Of a stretch of DNA of 64,000 nucleotides, positions 35,813 to 44,424 are shown one piece after another. Under the pieces are notes generated by a model. The model was given only the letters and a program-made list of their open reading frames with translations, was not told the DNA's origin and searched no databases. Source of the stretch: Kofleriaceae bacterium. GTDB taxonomy: Bacteria; Myxococcota_A; Polyangia; Haliangiales; Haliangiaceae. The position numbers were made by a program, and so were the translations under genes. How positions within the stretch are numbered: the first letter of the stretch is position 1; every line of letters begins with the position of its first letter. Location: NCBI GenBank assembly GCA_020633495.1, contig JACKDR010000013.1, positions 124,001 to 188,000 of the forward strand, given 5' to 3'.

Positions 35813-37546
35813 ATGGTCGAACGATCGCCGTTGGGCGACACCACGGTGACACAGGCGCAGCGCGTCATCACCTCCGCCGACGGCGCGCTGGTCGCGCTGA
35901 TCTTCGCCGATCGCGTCGAGGTGCGCGACGTGCCCGACCTCACGCCGGTGTCGGAGATCGGGCTCGACGCCACCGCCGAGCTCAACGACGTCGTCTTCGC
36001 CGGGCCGCCCAACCGGCTGGTGATCCTCACCCGGCGCGACGGCGACGCGCACCTCTACGTCGTCGATCCGCTCGGCCCCGACAAGCTCGCGGATCTCGAG
36101 GTCGCGACCGCGACCCGCATCGCCGCCACCTCCGGCGACCTCGTGCTGGTCGCCGGCGCCGCCACCGCCGGGCTGGTCGACACCTCGCGCCGCGATCTGC
36201 CGGTGGCGCCGCTGGCGGTGCGCGCCGCGATCACCGCCGCCGGGCCGTTCGGCGCCGGCCGGTTCCTGATCTGCGCCGGCGGCGTCGTCGAGGAGTGGGA
36301 CGCGCTGGCCCGCTCGCCGACCCGCCGCGTCCGCCTGAGCCGCCCGCTGATCGCCCACCACGTCGGCGGCAGCGAGCACGCGGTGTGGATGATCCCGGCG
36401 GCGACGCCGGACCGGATCGAGGTCATCCCGCTGGCCGGCTCGACCCCGCCGCACGGCATCGATCTGCCGGAGCCTGCCGCCCGGGTCGCCGTCGATCCCA
36501 GCGGCGATCTGCTGGCCATCGTCGGCGCGCGCACCGGATCGATCGTCTTCGTCGAGGCCCCGGGGTCGGCGCCGCCGATCCTGCTGTCGCCGGGCCCGGT
36601 CGCCGACGCCGCGTGGATCGCGCGCAGCCCCAAGCTGGTCGTGGTCGGCGCCGAGCTCGAGGTCCTGGGCGTGCCGGCGGCGATCCGCGCGGTCGCGATC
36701 CGCGACCAGGCCAGCCGCGAGCCGGTCGAGGTCGAGCCGCCCGAGATCTTCGAGCCGTCGCCGCCGCGACCGGCGCCGACCGCCGCCGAGCGGCTGGCCG
36801 CGTGGCGCGAGCGCATCCGGGCCAATCCGCCGAGCGAGGCGGCGACGCCACCGCCGCCGCGGCCCGCGGTGCGGACCTCGGCCAACTGGCGCGAGACCGT
36901 GGCGGCGTGGGCGCGCGGCGTCGTGTCGGGCGCGGTCGGCGAGCCCCCGGTCGTCGACGCCGGGCTGCTGCTCGAGATCGCCGACCGGCTCGCCCTCGAC
37001 GGTGATCTCACCCACGCGCTCGAGCTCAGCTACGGGGCCCACCTGTGCGGCCTCGACGGCGTCGCGCCGGTCGACCTGGCGCGCGTCACCGGCTGGCGCT
37101 GGCGCGAGGCGCTCGGCGGCGGCCGGCTCGCCGGCAGCGGCGCGATGCGCTGGCGCCGCAGCCGGGTCCGGCTGTCCCGCCTGGTGGCGACCGCGCTCGA
37201 CGAGCTGCCGCCGCGCACCGGCACGATCGTCACCGGCGACGGCCGCCGCCCCGGCGTCGTCGCCGTGATCGCGCCGGCCACGGCGCCGCTGCCCGACGTC
37301 GCCGCGTGGCTGGCGCCGCGGGTCGGCGCGCTGCTGGTGCCGGGACCGCGCGCCGAGCGACGCCCCGACGGGTTCGTCCTCGAGGCCCGGATCCGCGGCC
37401 TGGTGCCGCTGATCCCGGCGCGGCTCGGGGTCGCGGCCCGCGACCTGGCCAGCGCCGTGTTCGTCGTCGACGACGCCGCGGCGGCCGCCGCGGTCCCGGC
37501 CGCCGTGCTCGGGACCTTCGGCGACGACGCCCGGCGCCGGGCCTAG
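35813..37546 (+). CDS. Beta-propeller-like protein with C-terminal unknown domain
   Basis: The frame is open upstream, but the ATG at 35813 (MVERSPLGDTTVTQAQRV) gives 577 residues without a signal. Residues about 15-300 hold repeats of four short strands (SADGALVALIFADRVEVRDVP and similar), as in WD40-like or other beta-propellers. A Pro/Glu-rich linker (about 310-350) precedes a second domain (about 380-570) of helices and strands. The gene is divergent from the acidic protein and the AAA ATPase. A pairing of AAA ATPases with beta-propeller proteins occurs in predicted prokaryotic conflict systems; this particular trio is not one I can name. Confidence 0.68.
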   Translation: MVERSPLGDTTVTQAQRVITSADGALVALIFADRVEVRDVPDLTPVSEIGLDATAELNDVVFAGPPNRLVILTRRDGDAHLYVVDPLGPDKLADLEVATATRIAATSGDLVLVAGAATAGLVDTSRRDLPVAPLAVRAAITAAGPFGAGRFLICAGGVVEEWDALARSPTRRVRLSRPLIAHHVGGSEHAVWMIPAATPDRIEVIPLAGSTPPHGIDLPEPAARVAVDPSGDLLAIVGARTGSIVFVEAPGSAPPILLSPGPVADAAWIARSPKLVVVGAELEVLGVPAAIRAVAIRDQASREPVEVEPPEIFEPSPPRPAPTAAERLAAWRERIRANPPSEAATPPPPRPAVRTSANWRETVAAWARGVVSGAVGEPPVVDAGLLLEIADRLALDGDLTHALELSYGAHLCGLDGVAPVDLARVTGWRWREALGGGRLAGSGAMRWRRSRVRLSRLVATALDELPPRTGTIVTGDGRRPGVVAVIAPATAPLPDVAAWLAPRVGALLVPGPRAERRPDGFVLEARIRGLVPLIPARLGVAARDLASAVFVVDDAAAAAAVPAAVLGTFGDDARRRA

Positions 37547-37608
37547 GTGTCCCTCGCTCGCTGATCCGCTCGGTCCGGCCTAGCCGGGAGCGACAAGCGG
37601 CCGCGGCG

Positions 37609-38022
37609 TCACTCGGCGTAGAAGGCCAGCGGCTCGCTGGGCGGCGCCTTGAGGTTGACCCGCATCCGGACCGCCTCCTGCGCCGTCGCGGCGATGTTCC
37701 AGTCCAGGGCCCCGGCCGACAGGTCGTCGAGGAGCACGCCGTGGCGCAGCAGGTAGGCGCCATGGCGGCTGACCAGGGCGCCAAAAGCCATGTGGTCCTG
37801 GCAGGTTATCGCACCGCGCGGGCTGAGCCGCGGCTCGGCGAACAGGTCGGCCACGATGGCCAGCCACGCCTGGCCGTGGACGGTCGCAGGCGACAGGCCG
37901 ACGTGCTGCGGCACGTCCTGGTCGCCGACGCGCAGGACCAGCCTCACGACCATCGAGGTTTCGGTGTCACGAACCACCGCAAACGACTCCCTCAGGTGCG
38001 CCCGGGCCTGGTCCCACTGCAT
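37609..38022 (-). CDS. Hypothetical protein, 137 aa
   Basis: A small soluble alpha/beta protein without signal or TM segment. It has VVRLVLRVGDQDVPQHVGL-type strands followed by GQAWLAIVADLF and a hydrophobic helical C-terminus with GALDWNIAAT. A type III secretion chaperone-like or YbjN-like fold is possible, but I recognise no family. It is divergent from the repeat-protein gene, 98 bp away, and convergent with the propeller gene. The sequence has consistent codon use, so it is likely real. Confidence 0.55.
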   Translation of the reverse strand: MQWDQARAHLRESFAVVRDTETSMVVRLVLRVGDQDVPQHVGLSPATVHGQAWLAIVADLFAEPRLSPRGAITCQDHMAFGALVSRHGAYLLRHGVLLDDLSAGALDWNIAATAQEAVRMRVNLKAPPSEPLAFYAE

Positions 38023-38120
38023 GCCGGCAATCTAACGTCTCGGCGGTCGCGGAGGAAGACACGCCCGGGCGCTGCCGTAAGATGCAGGCGGACGGCGTCG
38101 ACTCGCGGAAGGACTCCAGC

Positions 38121-38747
38121 ATGCCCACCCCATCTTTGTTGCCCAGCGTCGGCGAGCTCATGGCCGAGATGATGCCGAGCGACTTCGTGCCCTCGACCGG
38201 CAGCACCGGCGGCCGCGGCGGCGGCTTCCTCGGCGAGCTGCTCGGCGAGCTCATGGGCGAGATGCTGCCCAGCGACCTGCTGCCCAACTTCGAGGGCATG
38301 CCCAACCTCGGCGAGATGATGGGCGAGCTCATGGGCGAGCTCATGGGCGAGCTCAGGGGCGAGCTGTTGCCCACCGACCTGCTCCCCACCTTCGACGGCC
38401 TGCCCGACGTCGGCGAGATGATGGGCGAGCTCGGGCCGATGCTGCCCAGCGACTTCCTGCCCAGCGACCTGCTGCCCAGCTTCGAGGGCATGCCCGACGT
38501 CGGCGAGATGATGGGCGAGCTCATGGGCGAGATGCTGCCCTCCGATCTGCTGCCCAGCTTCGAGGGCATGCCCAACCTCGGCGAGATGATGGGCGAGCTC
38601 ATGGGCGAGATGGCCAGCGACTTCCTGCCCACCTTCGACGGCCTGCCCGACGTCGGCGAGCTCATGGGCGAGCTCGGGCCGATGCTGCCCAGCGACTTCC
38701 TGCCCAACATCGATCCCAGCCTGCTCGGCGAGCTGATGCGCTTCTGA
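38121..38747 (+). CDS. Met/Glu/Gly/Leu tandem-repeat protein
   Basis: ATG 38121 is preceded by GGAAGGA, a good ribosome site, giving 208 residues. About 150 residues consist of six imperfect copies of a unit of roughly 25-33 residues: a tetrapeptide run (GEMM/GELM/GEML) followed by LPSDLLPSFEGMP or a variant. The tetrapeptide runs vary in length among the copies. No signal peptide, Cys or known domain is visible. The regular short period suggests a helical or fibrous self-assembling structure. It is followed after 16 bp by the OPRT-AMMECR1 gene on the same strand. I do not recognise any family. Confidence 0.68.
   Translation: MPTPSLLPSVGELMAEMMPSDFVPSTGSTGGRGGGFLGELLGELMGEMLPSDLLPNFEGMPNLGEMMGELMGELMGELRGELLPTDLLPTFDGLPDVGEMMGELGPMLPSDFLPSDLLPSFEGMPDVGEMMGELMGEMLPSDLLPSFEGMPNLGEMMGELMGEMASDFLPTFDGLPDVGELMGELGPMLPSDFLPNIDPSLLGELMRF
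38230..38735 (+). repeat. Coding tandem repeats (GELM/LPSDLLP units)
   Basis: DNA-level repeats of 12-bp type GGCGAGCTCATG, and longer units containing CTGCCCAGC, encode the protein repeats described for the 38121 gene. They are in frame and not a CRISPR or satellite. Their GC-rich palindromic units (GAGCTC) may also be hard to assemble correctly. Confidence 0.7.
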
Positions 38748-38763
38748 GCCGGCGAGCCTGGCC

Positions 38764-41700
38764 ATGACCTCGCGAGCCGCGCCGGAGCGCGACGCCGATC
38801 GCGCGGCGCTGCGCGAGCTGCTGTGCGCCGACGGCATCTTCCGGTCGACGCCGGAGCACCCGATCGTCAGCCACGACGGCTCGTCGATCGCCTGGATGCT
38901 CGACTCGCAGCGCATCTCGCTGACCGCGCCGGGCGCGGCGCTGGCGGCGCGCTGCCTGCTCGATCAGCTCGAGGGCTTCGAGTCGACCCAGATCGCCACC
39001 TACGGCGTCACCGCGATCCCGCTGCTGCAGGCGTGCGTCATGGCGTCGGGCGGCCGCCACACCGGGCTGGTCATCCGCAAGGCGCGCAAGGGCTACGGCT
39101 CGATGAAGCTGATCGAGGGGCCGCTCGATCGCGACCGCCCGGTGGTGATGCTCGACGACTCGATCGCCTCGGGCAGCTCGATCTTCCGCGGCCTCGAGAT
39201 CCTCGAGGCCGCCGGGCTGCGCGTCGAGGGCGCGGTCGTGCTGGTGCGCTTCGGCTGGTACGGCGGCTACGCCCGGCTGATCGAGCGCGGCCTGCACGTC
39301 GCGTCGGTGTTCGACGTCCACACCGATCTGGTGCCGATCGTCGAGCCGACCCGGCCGCGGCCGGCGTTCAACCCGTCGCTGGCGCTGCCCGCGGTGCGGT
39401 GGGCCGACGACGCCGCGCCCGATGGCCTGCACCCGGCCGCGCTGGCCCGCCTGGTCATGACCCGGCACCTGGCCGGCGAGCCGGTGCCGCGGCCGCCGGC
39501 CCGCCTCGACGACGACCACGACAGCGCCGGCGGCGCGTGGGTCAGCGTGCGGTCGCGCGCCAACGTGCACCTGCGCCACGGCCGCGACGGCCAGTGGATC
39601 TTCCCCGGCGAGCCGCGGCCGACCCCGGGCGAGGCGGTCGTGCGCGCCGCGCTGCGCACCGCGACCCGCCTGCCGTCGCCGCGGGTCCTCGACGACAGCG
39701 CGATCGCGGTGACGTTCTTCGGCGCGCTCGAGACCTGCACCGTCGGCGACCTCGACAACGATCGCTACGGCATCGTCGTGCGCAGCGCCGAGCGGGTCGA
39801 GCGGCTCGGCGGCGCCCTGCCCCGCATGCCGGGCATGACCCGGACCTGGGCCCAGTTCGAGCACGCCCGGACCCGCAACGCCAAGCTGCTGTCGTTCGAG
39901 CCCTACGTCCTGTATCGCCACACCGTCGCCAAGGCGGTCGAGCCCGGCGAGGCCTGGCAGCCGACCGGCGTGCCCCGCGACGACGGCGACGCGTGGTACC
40001 GCGACCCGGCGCGCGCCGGGCGCATCGCGGCCCGCGCCCACGCGCTGACCCGCGCCGCGCTCACCGGCGAGCCCGCGGCAGGCGGGCCGCTGCCCGACGA
40101 CGTCATCGGCCCCTGCGACGGCCTGTACGTCACGGTCTACCTCGGCGGCAAGGTCGTCGGCTGCATGGGCACCAAGATCGTCTCGCTCGACGACGACCTG
40201 CGCCGGCTGGCCGGGCGCGCGGTCGACGATCCGCGGTTCGCGCGCGGTCGGCGCGAGCCCGGCGCGCCCCTCGCCGTCACGGTCTCGGTGCTCACCGACG
40301 CCGCGCCGATGGGCGCCCAGGCGCCCGCCGACGTCGCGCCGATGATCCGGCAGGGCGAGCAGGCGCTGATGGTGTTCCAGGGCGCCCGCATGGGCCTGCT
40401 GCTGCCGTTCGTGATCCTGCAGCAGAGCCTGACCCCGACCCAGTTCGTCGCCGAGGTCATCGACAAGGCCGGCATCACCCGGCCGCCTTACGCCTGGGTC
40501 CGCTACGACGCCCACACCTGGTTCGCCGACGACGCCGGGCCGCGCATGGTGCGCTGGGGCCTGCCGCCCGGCACGCCGCCGGCGTCGCTGGCCGAGGGCG
40601 TGGCGCGGCTGACGCCGCTGATGCTGGGCTACCTGCGCCAGCACCAGCGCGCCGACGGCCTGCGCGACGGCGTCTACCGGCCGTTCCTCGATCGCGTCCT
40701 CGGCGAGCTCGAGCGGCCGCGGCAGATCCACGGCGCGTGGATCCTGGCCCGCGCCCACCGCGTCCTCGGCGACGACGAGCTCGGCGCCCGGGCCCGGGCC
40801 AGCGTCGACGCCGTCACCGCGGCGGTCGCGGCGACGCCGGCCCAGAACCCCGGCATGGCCATCATCGAGCGCGCGTGCCTGCTGCTGGCGCGGGTCGAGG
40901 CCGGCGACGGCGCGCCCGACCCGGTGGCGGTCGAGCTCGCCGCCGCGCTGGTCGCCGCGATCGACGTCCACGGCCGGGTCGTGATCGACGACGCCGCGGC
41001 CGCCGCGGACGCGCCGACCGCCGCGACCGCGACCGACGACAGCGGCGGCGGCGACGACGGCAACGCCGACGGCGACGCCGACGGCGACGACGACGATGAC
41101 GACGATGACGGCGCGCCGCCCCCCGCGCGCGCGACGCCAGCGCCAGGCGCGACCGCGACCGACAGCGCGCGAGGCGCAGCGCGACCGCGAGCTACAGCGG
41201 CGGCGCCGCGACGCCTTCGGCGACTACGCGCCCGCGCAGGTCGTGCTGGCCCTGGCCACCGCCGCCCACCGCGGCGTGATCGACGTCGACCCGGCGATCG
41301 TGACCCGCGCCCTGCGCGCCTGCCGCGAGCGCTTCCGCTACAAGCGCGGCTGGGGCCAGGTGTCGTGGCTGCCCCAGGCCGCCGCGGCGTGGGCGACGCT
41401 GATCGGCAGCGACGACGCGGCCGCCGAGGCCACCGCGATCGCGACCGAGGTGATCGACTGGGCGCTCGATCACCAGGAGGCCGGAAGCGGTGGCTTCCTC
41501 AACGGCGAGCAGGCCGACTCGCCGGGCTGCTCGACGGGGGTCTACCTCGAGGGCGTCGCCGCGGCGCTCGACCTCGTGGTCGCGCGCGGCGACCAGGCCC
41601 GCGCCGTCCGCTACCGCGCCGCCGCGCTGGCCGCGGTGCGCTTCCTCGACGTGCTCACCTACCAGGACCGCGACCGCCCGCTGCTGCCGGCGCCGGCGCG

Positions 41701-41815
41701 CGCCCTCGGCGGAGTCCGGATCAGCCGCACCGCGGGCGACGTCCGCATCGACTTCGTGCAGCACGCGCTGCAGGCGCTGCTGCTGCTGCGCGCGCACGTC
41801 GCGACCACCGCGTGA
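38764..41815 (+). CDS. OPRT-like phosphoribosyltransferase / AMMECR1 fusion (apparent frameshift near 41170)
   Basis: The N-terminal 200 residues resemble orotate phosphoribosyltransferase: IRKARKGYGSMKLIEG and the PRPP loop VVMLDDSIASGSS (about 127-139). The middle (about 430-560) has an AMMECR1-like domain with VTVYLGGKVVGCMGTKI and AVTVSVLTDAAPMG. A helical region follows, then an acidic linker (poly-Asp near residue 770). In frame 1 the translation then becomes Arg/Pro noise to 41955, while frame 2 (openable from 41096) continues with a helical-toroid-like domain ending at 41815. The switch sits in a CGCGCG run near 41170; one missing CG would join the parts. Domain fusion of this type is unusual. 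Function is unknown, perhaps nucleotide or base salvage. Confidence 0.7.
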
Positions 41816-41938
41816 GCCGCACCGGCGCGGGCCACGGCGGCGCCACAGCCCGACGGCTGCGCGTTCGGAGCCCGGCTCGCGCCCGGCCGCGGGCGCGGGC
41901 GCGGGCCGACCCCGAGGTCGACCCGCCGGGTCCGGCGC

Positions 41939-42061
41939 TCAGCCCCAGGACTTGAACAGGAACACGACCATCGCGACCACGAGCACCAGCGCGATCCCGA
42001 CGGCGTGCAGGATGTACGTCTGGGGCGGGGCCGGGTGGTCGTCGTGCTTCTCGTCGCTCAT
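41939..42061 (-). CDS. Small single-TM protein, 40 aa
   Basis: Too short for usual gene calls. On the minus strand ATG (42061) opens MSDEKHDDHPAPPQTYI, followed by a hydrophobic helix (about residues 19-36, HAVGIALVLVVAMVVFLF) and a basic end KSWG, then TGA at 41939. The hydrophilic His/Asp-rich start, single TM and short tail fit a real small membrane protein, perhaps an accessory subunit. No strong ribosome site is visible. Position is between the OPRT-AMMECR1 gene and the tail-specific protease. Confidence 0.6.
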   Translation of the reverse strand: MSDEKHDDHPAPPQTYILHAVGIALVLVVAMVVFLFKSWG

Positions 42062-42088
42062 GGCGCGGAACGTACCCGAAGTCGGCCG

Positions 42089-44296
42089 CTACCGCGAGTG
42101 ACCTGACGTCGCGGACGCCGCGACCAGATCGTCCATGACGGCCAGGGCCTCGTCGACCCAGGCGTCCCGGGCCAGGGCGTCCCGCCACCGGGTGACCCGG
42201 TCGTCGATCTTGCCGTCCGCGCTGGGCTTGGCCTTGCCCTCGGGCTGGTCCAGGACCGTGACCACCATCCGGGCCGGGCCCGCGGCCGGGTCCGGGATCG
42301 CCGCGGTCAGCTCGTCGCGGCGCTGCTGACGCCGCTTCTCCCAGGCGTCCTTCTGCAGCGGCACCTTGGTCTCGTCGAGCCGCTTCTTGAGCAGGGCCGA
42401 ACGCTCGGCGACCTTGGACAGGACCTCGTCCTTGGCGACCCGGGCGGCGCTCTTGGCCGCCAGGTCCTCGATCTTGTAGGTGCGCGGCCAGACGTCGTGC
42501 TTGACCCCGTCGATCTCGGACCACGGGATCGAGTTGGGCAGGTCGCGCTCGCGCGAGTCGACGTGGGCCGCCGGGTCCGGCAGGACGATGTCGGGCACCA
42601 CGCCCTTCCACTGGGTCGACGCGCCGCTGACCCGGAAGTACTGCTGGAAGGTCAGCTTGAGGACGCCGAGGTTGGAGCCGCGGCCGGCGACCCGGTCGAG
42701 GTCGGCCAGGACCTGGACCGTGCCCTTGCCGTGGGTCGGGCCGGTGCCCACGATCAGCGCGCGCTGGTAGTCCTGCAGCGCGCCCGAGACGATCTCCGAC
42801 GCCGACGCGGTGAAGCGATCGACCATGACGATCACCGGGCCGTCGAAGGTGGTGCCGGGGTCCTCGTCGTCGAGGACGTCGTGCTCGCCCTCGCCCTCGG
42901 TCTGGACCACCGGGCCCTTGTCGATCAGCAGGCCGGTGAGGTCGACGGCGTCGCCGAGGATGCCGCCGCCGTTGCTGCGCAGGTCGAGGATGACGCCGGC
43001 GAGGTGCTGCTCGGCGAGCTCGGCGAGCAGCTTCTTGACGTCGGCCGCGGCGGAGTGGGTCGCGCCCTGGCCGCCGTAGAAGCTGGGCAGGTAGATGTAG
43101 CCGTAGGCGCGCTTGGCGCCGTTGCGCTTGACCGTGGCGCCGCGGGCGTAGGCGTCCTCGATCTCGACGACGTCGCGGGTGATCGACAGCTGGACGACGT
43201 CGCCGGTCGGCTTCTGCACCGACAGCGTCACGACCGTGCCCTTCTTGCCGCGGATCATCGCGACCACCTCGTCGATGCGCATGTCGGCCACGTCGACCGC
43301 CTTCTCGCCCTGCTGCGCGACCGCGAGGATCAGGTCGCCGGGGTCGAGGCCGCCGTGGCGCCAGCTGGCGCCGCCGGGGACCAGCTCGACGACCCGGATG
43401 AAGTGATCGTCCTCGCGCAGCACCGCGCCGATGCCCTCGAGCGAGCCGCTCATCGCGATGTCGAAGTTGGCCTCGTCGGCCGGCGGCAGGTAGGTCGTGT
43501 GCGGATCGAAGGCCGCGGTGACCGCGTTGATCAGCTCGGACGCGGCGTCGAGCGGGTCCGGCTTGGCGAGCCGCGCGAAGCGGGCGGCGTAGGTGTCGGC
43601 GAGGTCGGCGCGGGCCTTGGCCTCGCGGCCCTCGGGGGTGGTCGGGATCTCGGCGATCGCGCCGGCGCCGACGCCGGCGTCGAGCGCGGCCGGCCCGGCG
43701 TCGCCGCCGGAGGCGGCGGCGAGCCGCTCCTCCATCGTCGCGACCCGCTCGAGGACCTCGAGCTCGAGGCGCTGCCGCCAGCGCTGCCGGAGTTCGTCCT
43801 CGGTCCTGGCCAGCTCGAGCTTGTCGGCGTCGAGCTCGACGTACTCCTCGTCGGAGGAGTCGAACGGCCGCGCCAGCAGGTCGGCGACCACCTTGCTGAC
43901 CACCTCGAGCCGGGCCGCGAACGCCTTGGCGCCGTCGTGGGCGAGATCCATCTTGCCGGCGTGGAGCTCGTCGTCGATCGTGTCGGCGTGGACGCGCAGC
44001 GCGTCGGCGTCGGCGGCGAGGAGGAACATCTTGCCGGGGTCGAGCGCGCGCAGGTACAGGTCGAAGGCCTTGCGCGACATGTCGTCGCCGATCTTGACGC
44101 CGCGGACGTGGTGGTCCTCGAGCAGGCCGGTGACGGCGACCGCCAGCTTGGCCTCGCGCGGATCCGGCGCCGGCAGCGTGGCGGCGACGCCGGCGCCGGG
44201 CGACGGCACCGGCGCGGCGGCCTCGCCGGCGGGCTTGCGCGAGCCGGAGCAACCCAGGAACGACAGCAGGATCAGGGCCGGAAGCAACCGCGGCAT
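42089..44296 (-). CDS. prc: Tail-specific (C-terminal processing) protease, S41 family
   Basis: 735 residues from ATG 44296 with lipobox FLGC (Cys16), hence probably a periplasmic lipoprotein. A PDZ domain (about 290-380, GIGAVLREDDHFIRV and GDLILAVA) precedes the S41 core. The catalytic Ser is in DRFTASASEIVSGAL and the Lys in THGKGTVQ, with LDLRSNGGG also present. A C-terminal DUF3340-like helical extension follows, as in E. coli Prc/Tsp. It degrades or trims proteins by their C-termini in the envelope. Its size matches the Prc subgroup (about 680-730), larger than CtpA. Confidence 0.9.
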   Translation of the reverse strand: MPRLLPALILLSFLGCSGSRKPAGEAAAPVPSPGAGVAATLPAPDPREAKLAVAVTGLLEDHHVRGVKIGDDMSRKAFDLYLRALDPGKMFLLAADADALRVHADTIDDELHAGKMDLAHDGAKAFAARLEVVSKVVADLLARPFDSSDEEYVELDADKLELARTEDELRQRWRQRLELEVLERVATMEERLAAASGGDAGPAALDAGVGAGAIAEIPTTPEGREAKARADLADTYAARFARLAKPDPLDAASELINAVTAAFDPHTTYLPPADEANFDIAMSGSLEGIGAVLREDDHFIRVVELVPGGASWRHGGLDPGDLILAVAQQGEKAVDVADMRIDEVVAMIRGKKGTVVTLSVQKPTGDVVQLSITRDVVEIEDAYARGATVKRNGAKRAYGYIYLPSFYGGQGATHSAAADVKKLLAELAEQHLAGVILDLRSNGGGILGDAVDLTGLLIDKGPVVQTEGEGEHDVLDDEDPGTTFDGPVIVMVDRFTASASEIVSGALQDYQRALIVGTGPTHGKGTVQVLADLDRVAGRGSNLGVLKLTFQQYFRVSGASTQWKGVVPDIVLPDPAAHVDSRERDLPNSIPWSEIDGVKHDVWPRTYKIEDLAAKSAARVAKDEVLSKVAERSALLKKRLDETKVPLQKDAWEKRRQQRRDELTAAIPDPAAGPARMVVTVLDQPEGKAKPSADGKIDDRVTRWRDALARDAWVDEALAVMDDLVAASATSGHSR

Positions 44297-44424
44297 GTCC
44301 GAGACCCTAGCAGGCCGCGCGAGCCCCTGCCTCCTTGTGGTTTCGGTTCTGGCCGCGATCGCGCCCGGGCGCCGGCGTCGGGAATGGGCCGCCGGGCCGG
44401 GCCGGTTCCAGGCGATCCGCCCGG

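Noticed and set aside
32814..37546. Full extracellular contractile injection system
   Set aside because: Only an ATPase resembles eCIS; no sheath, tube or baseplate genes are in the window.
37575..37587. CCGGC-N3-GCCGG hairpin between convergent genes
   Set aside because: Five-base arms and no T-run; too weak to call a terminator.
37992..38915. Minus-strand frame over the repeat protein, with its own repetitive translation
   Set aside because: The plus-strand frame has a good ribosome site; the minus frame is a mirror of the repeats.
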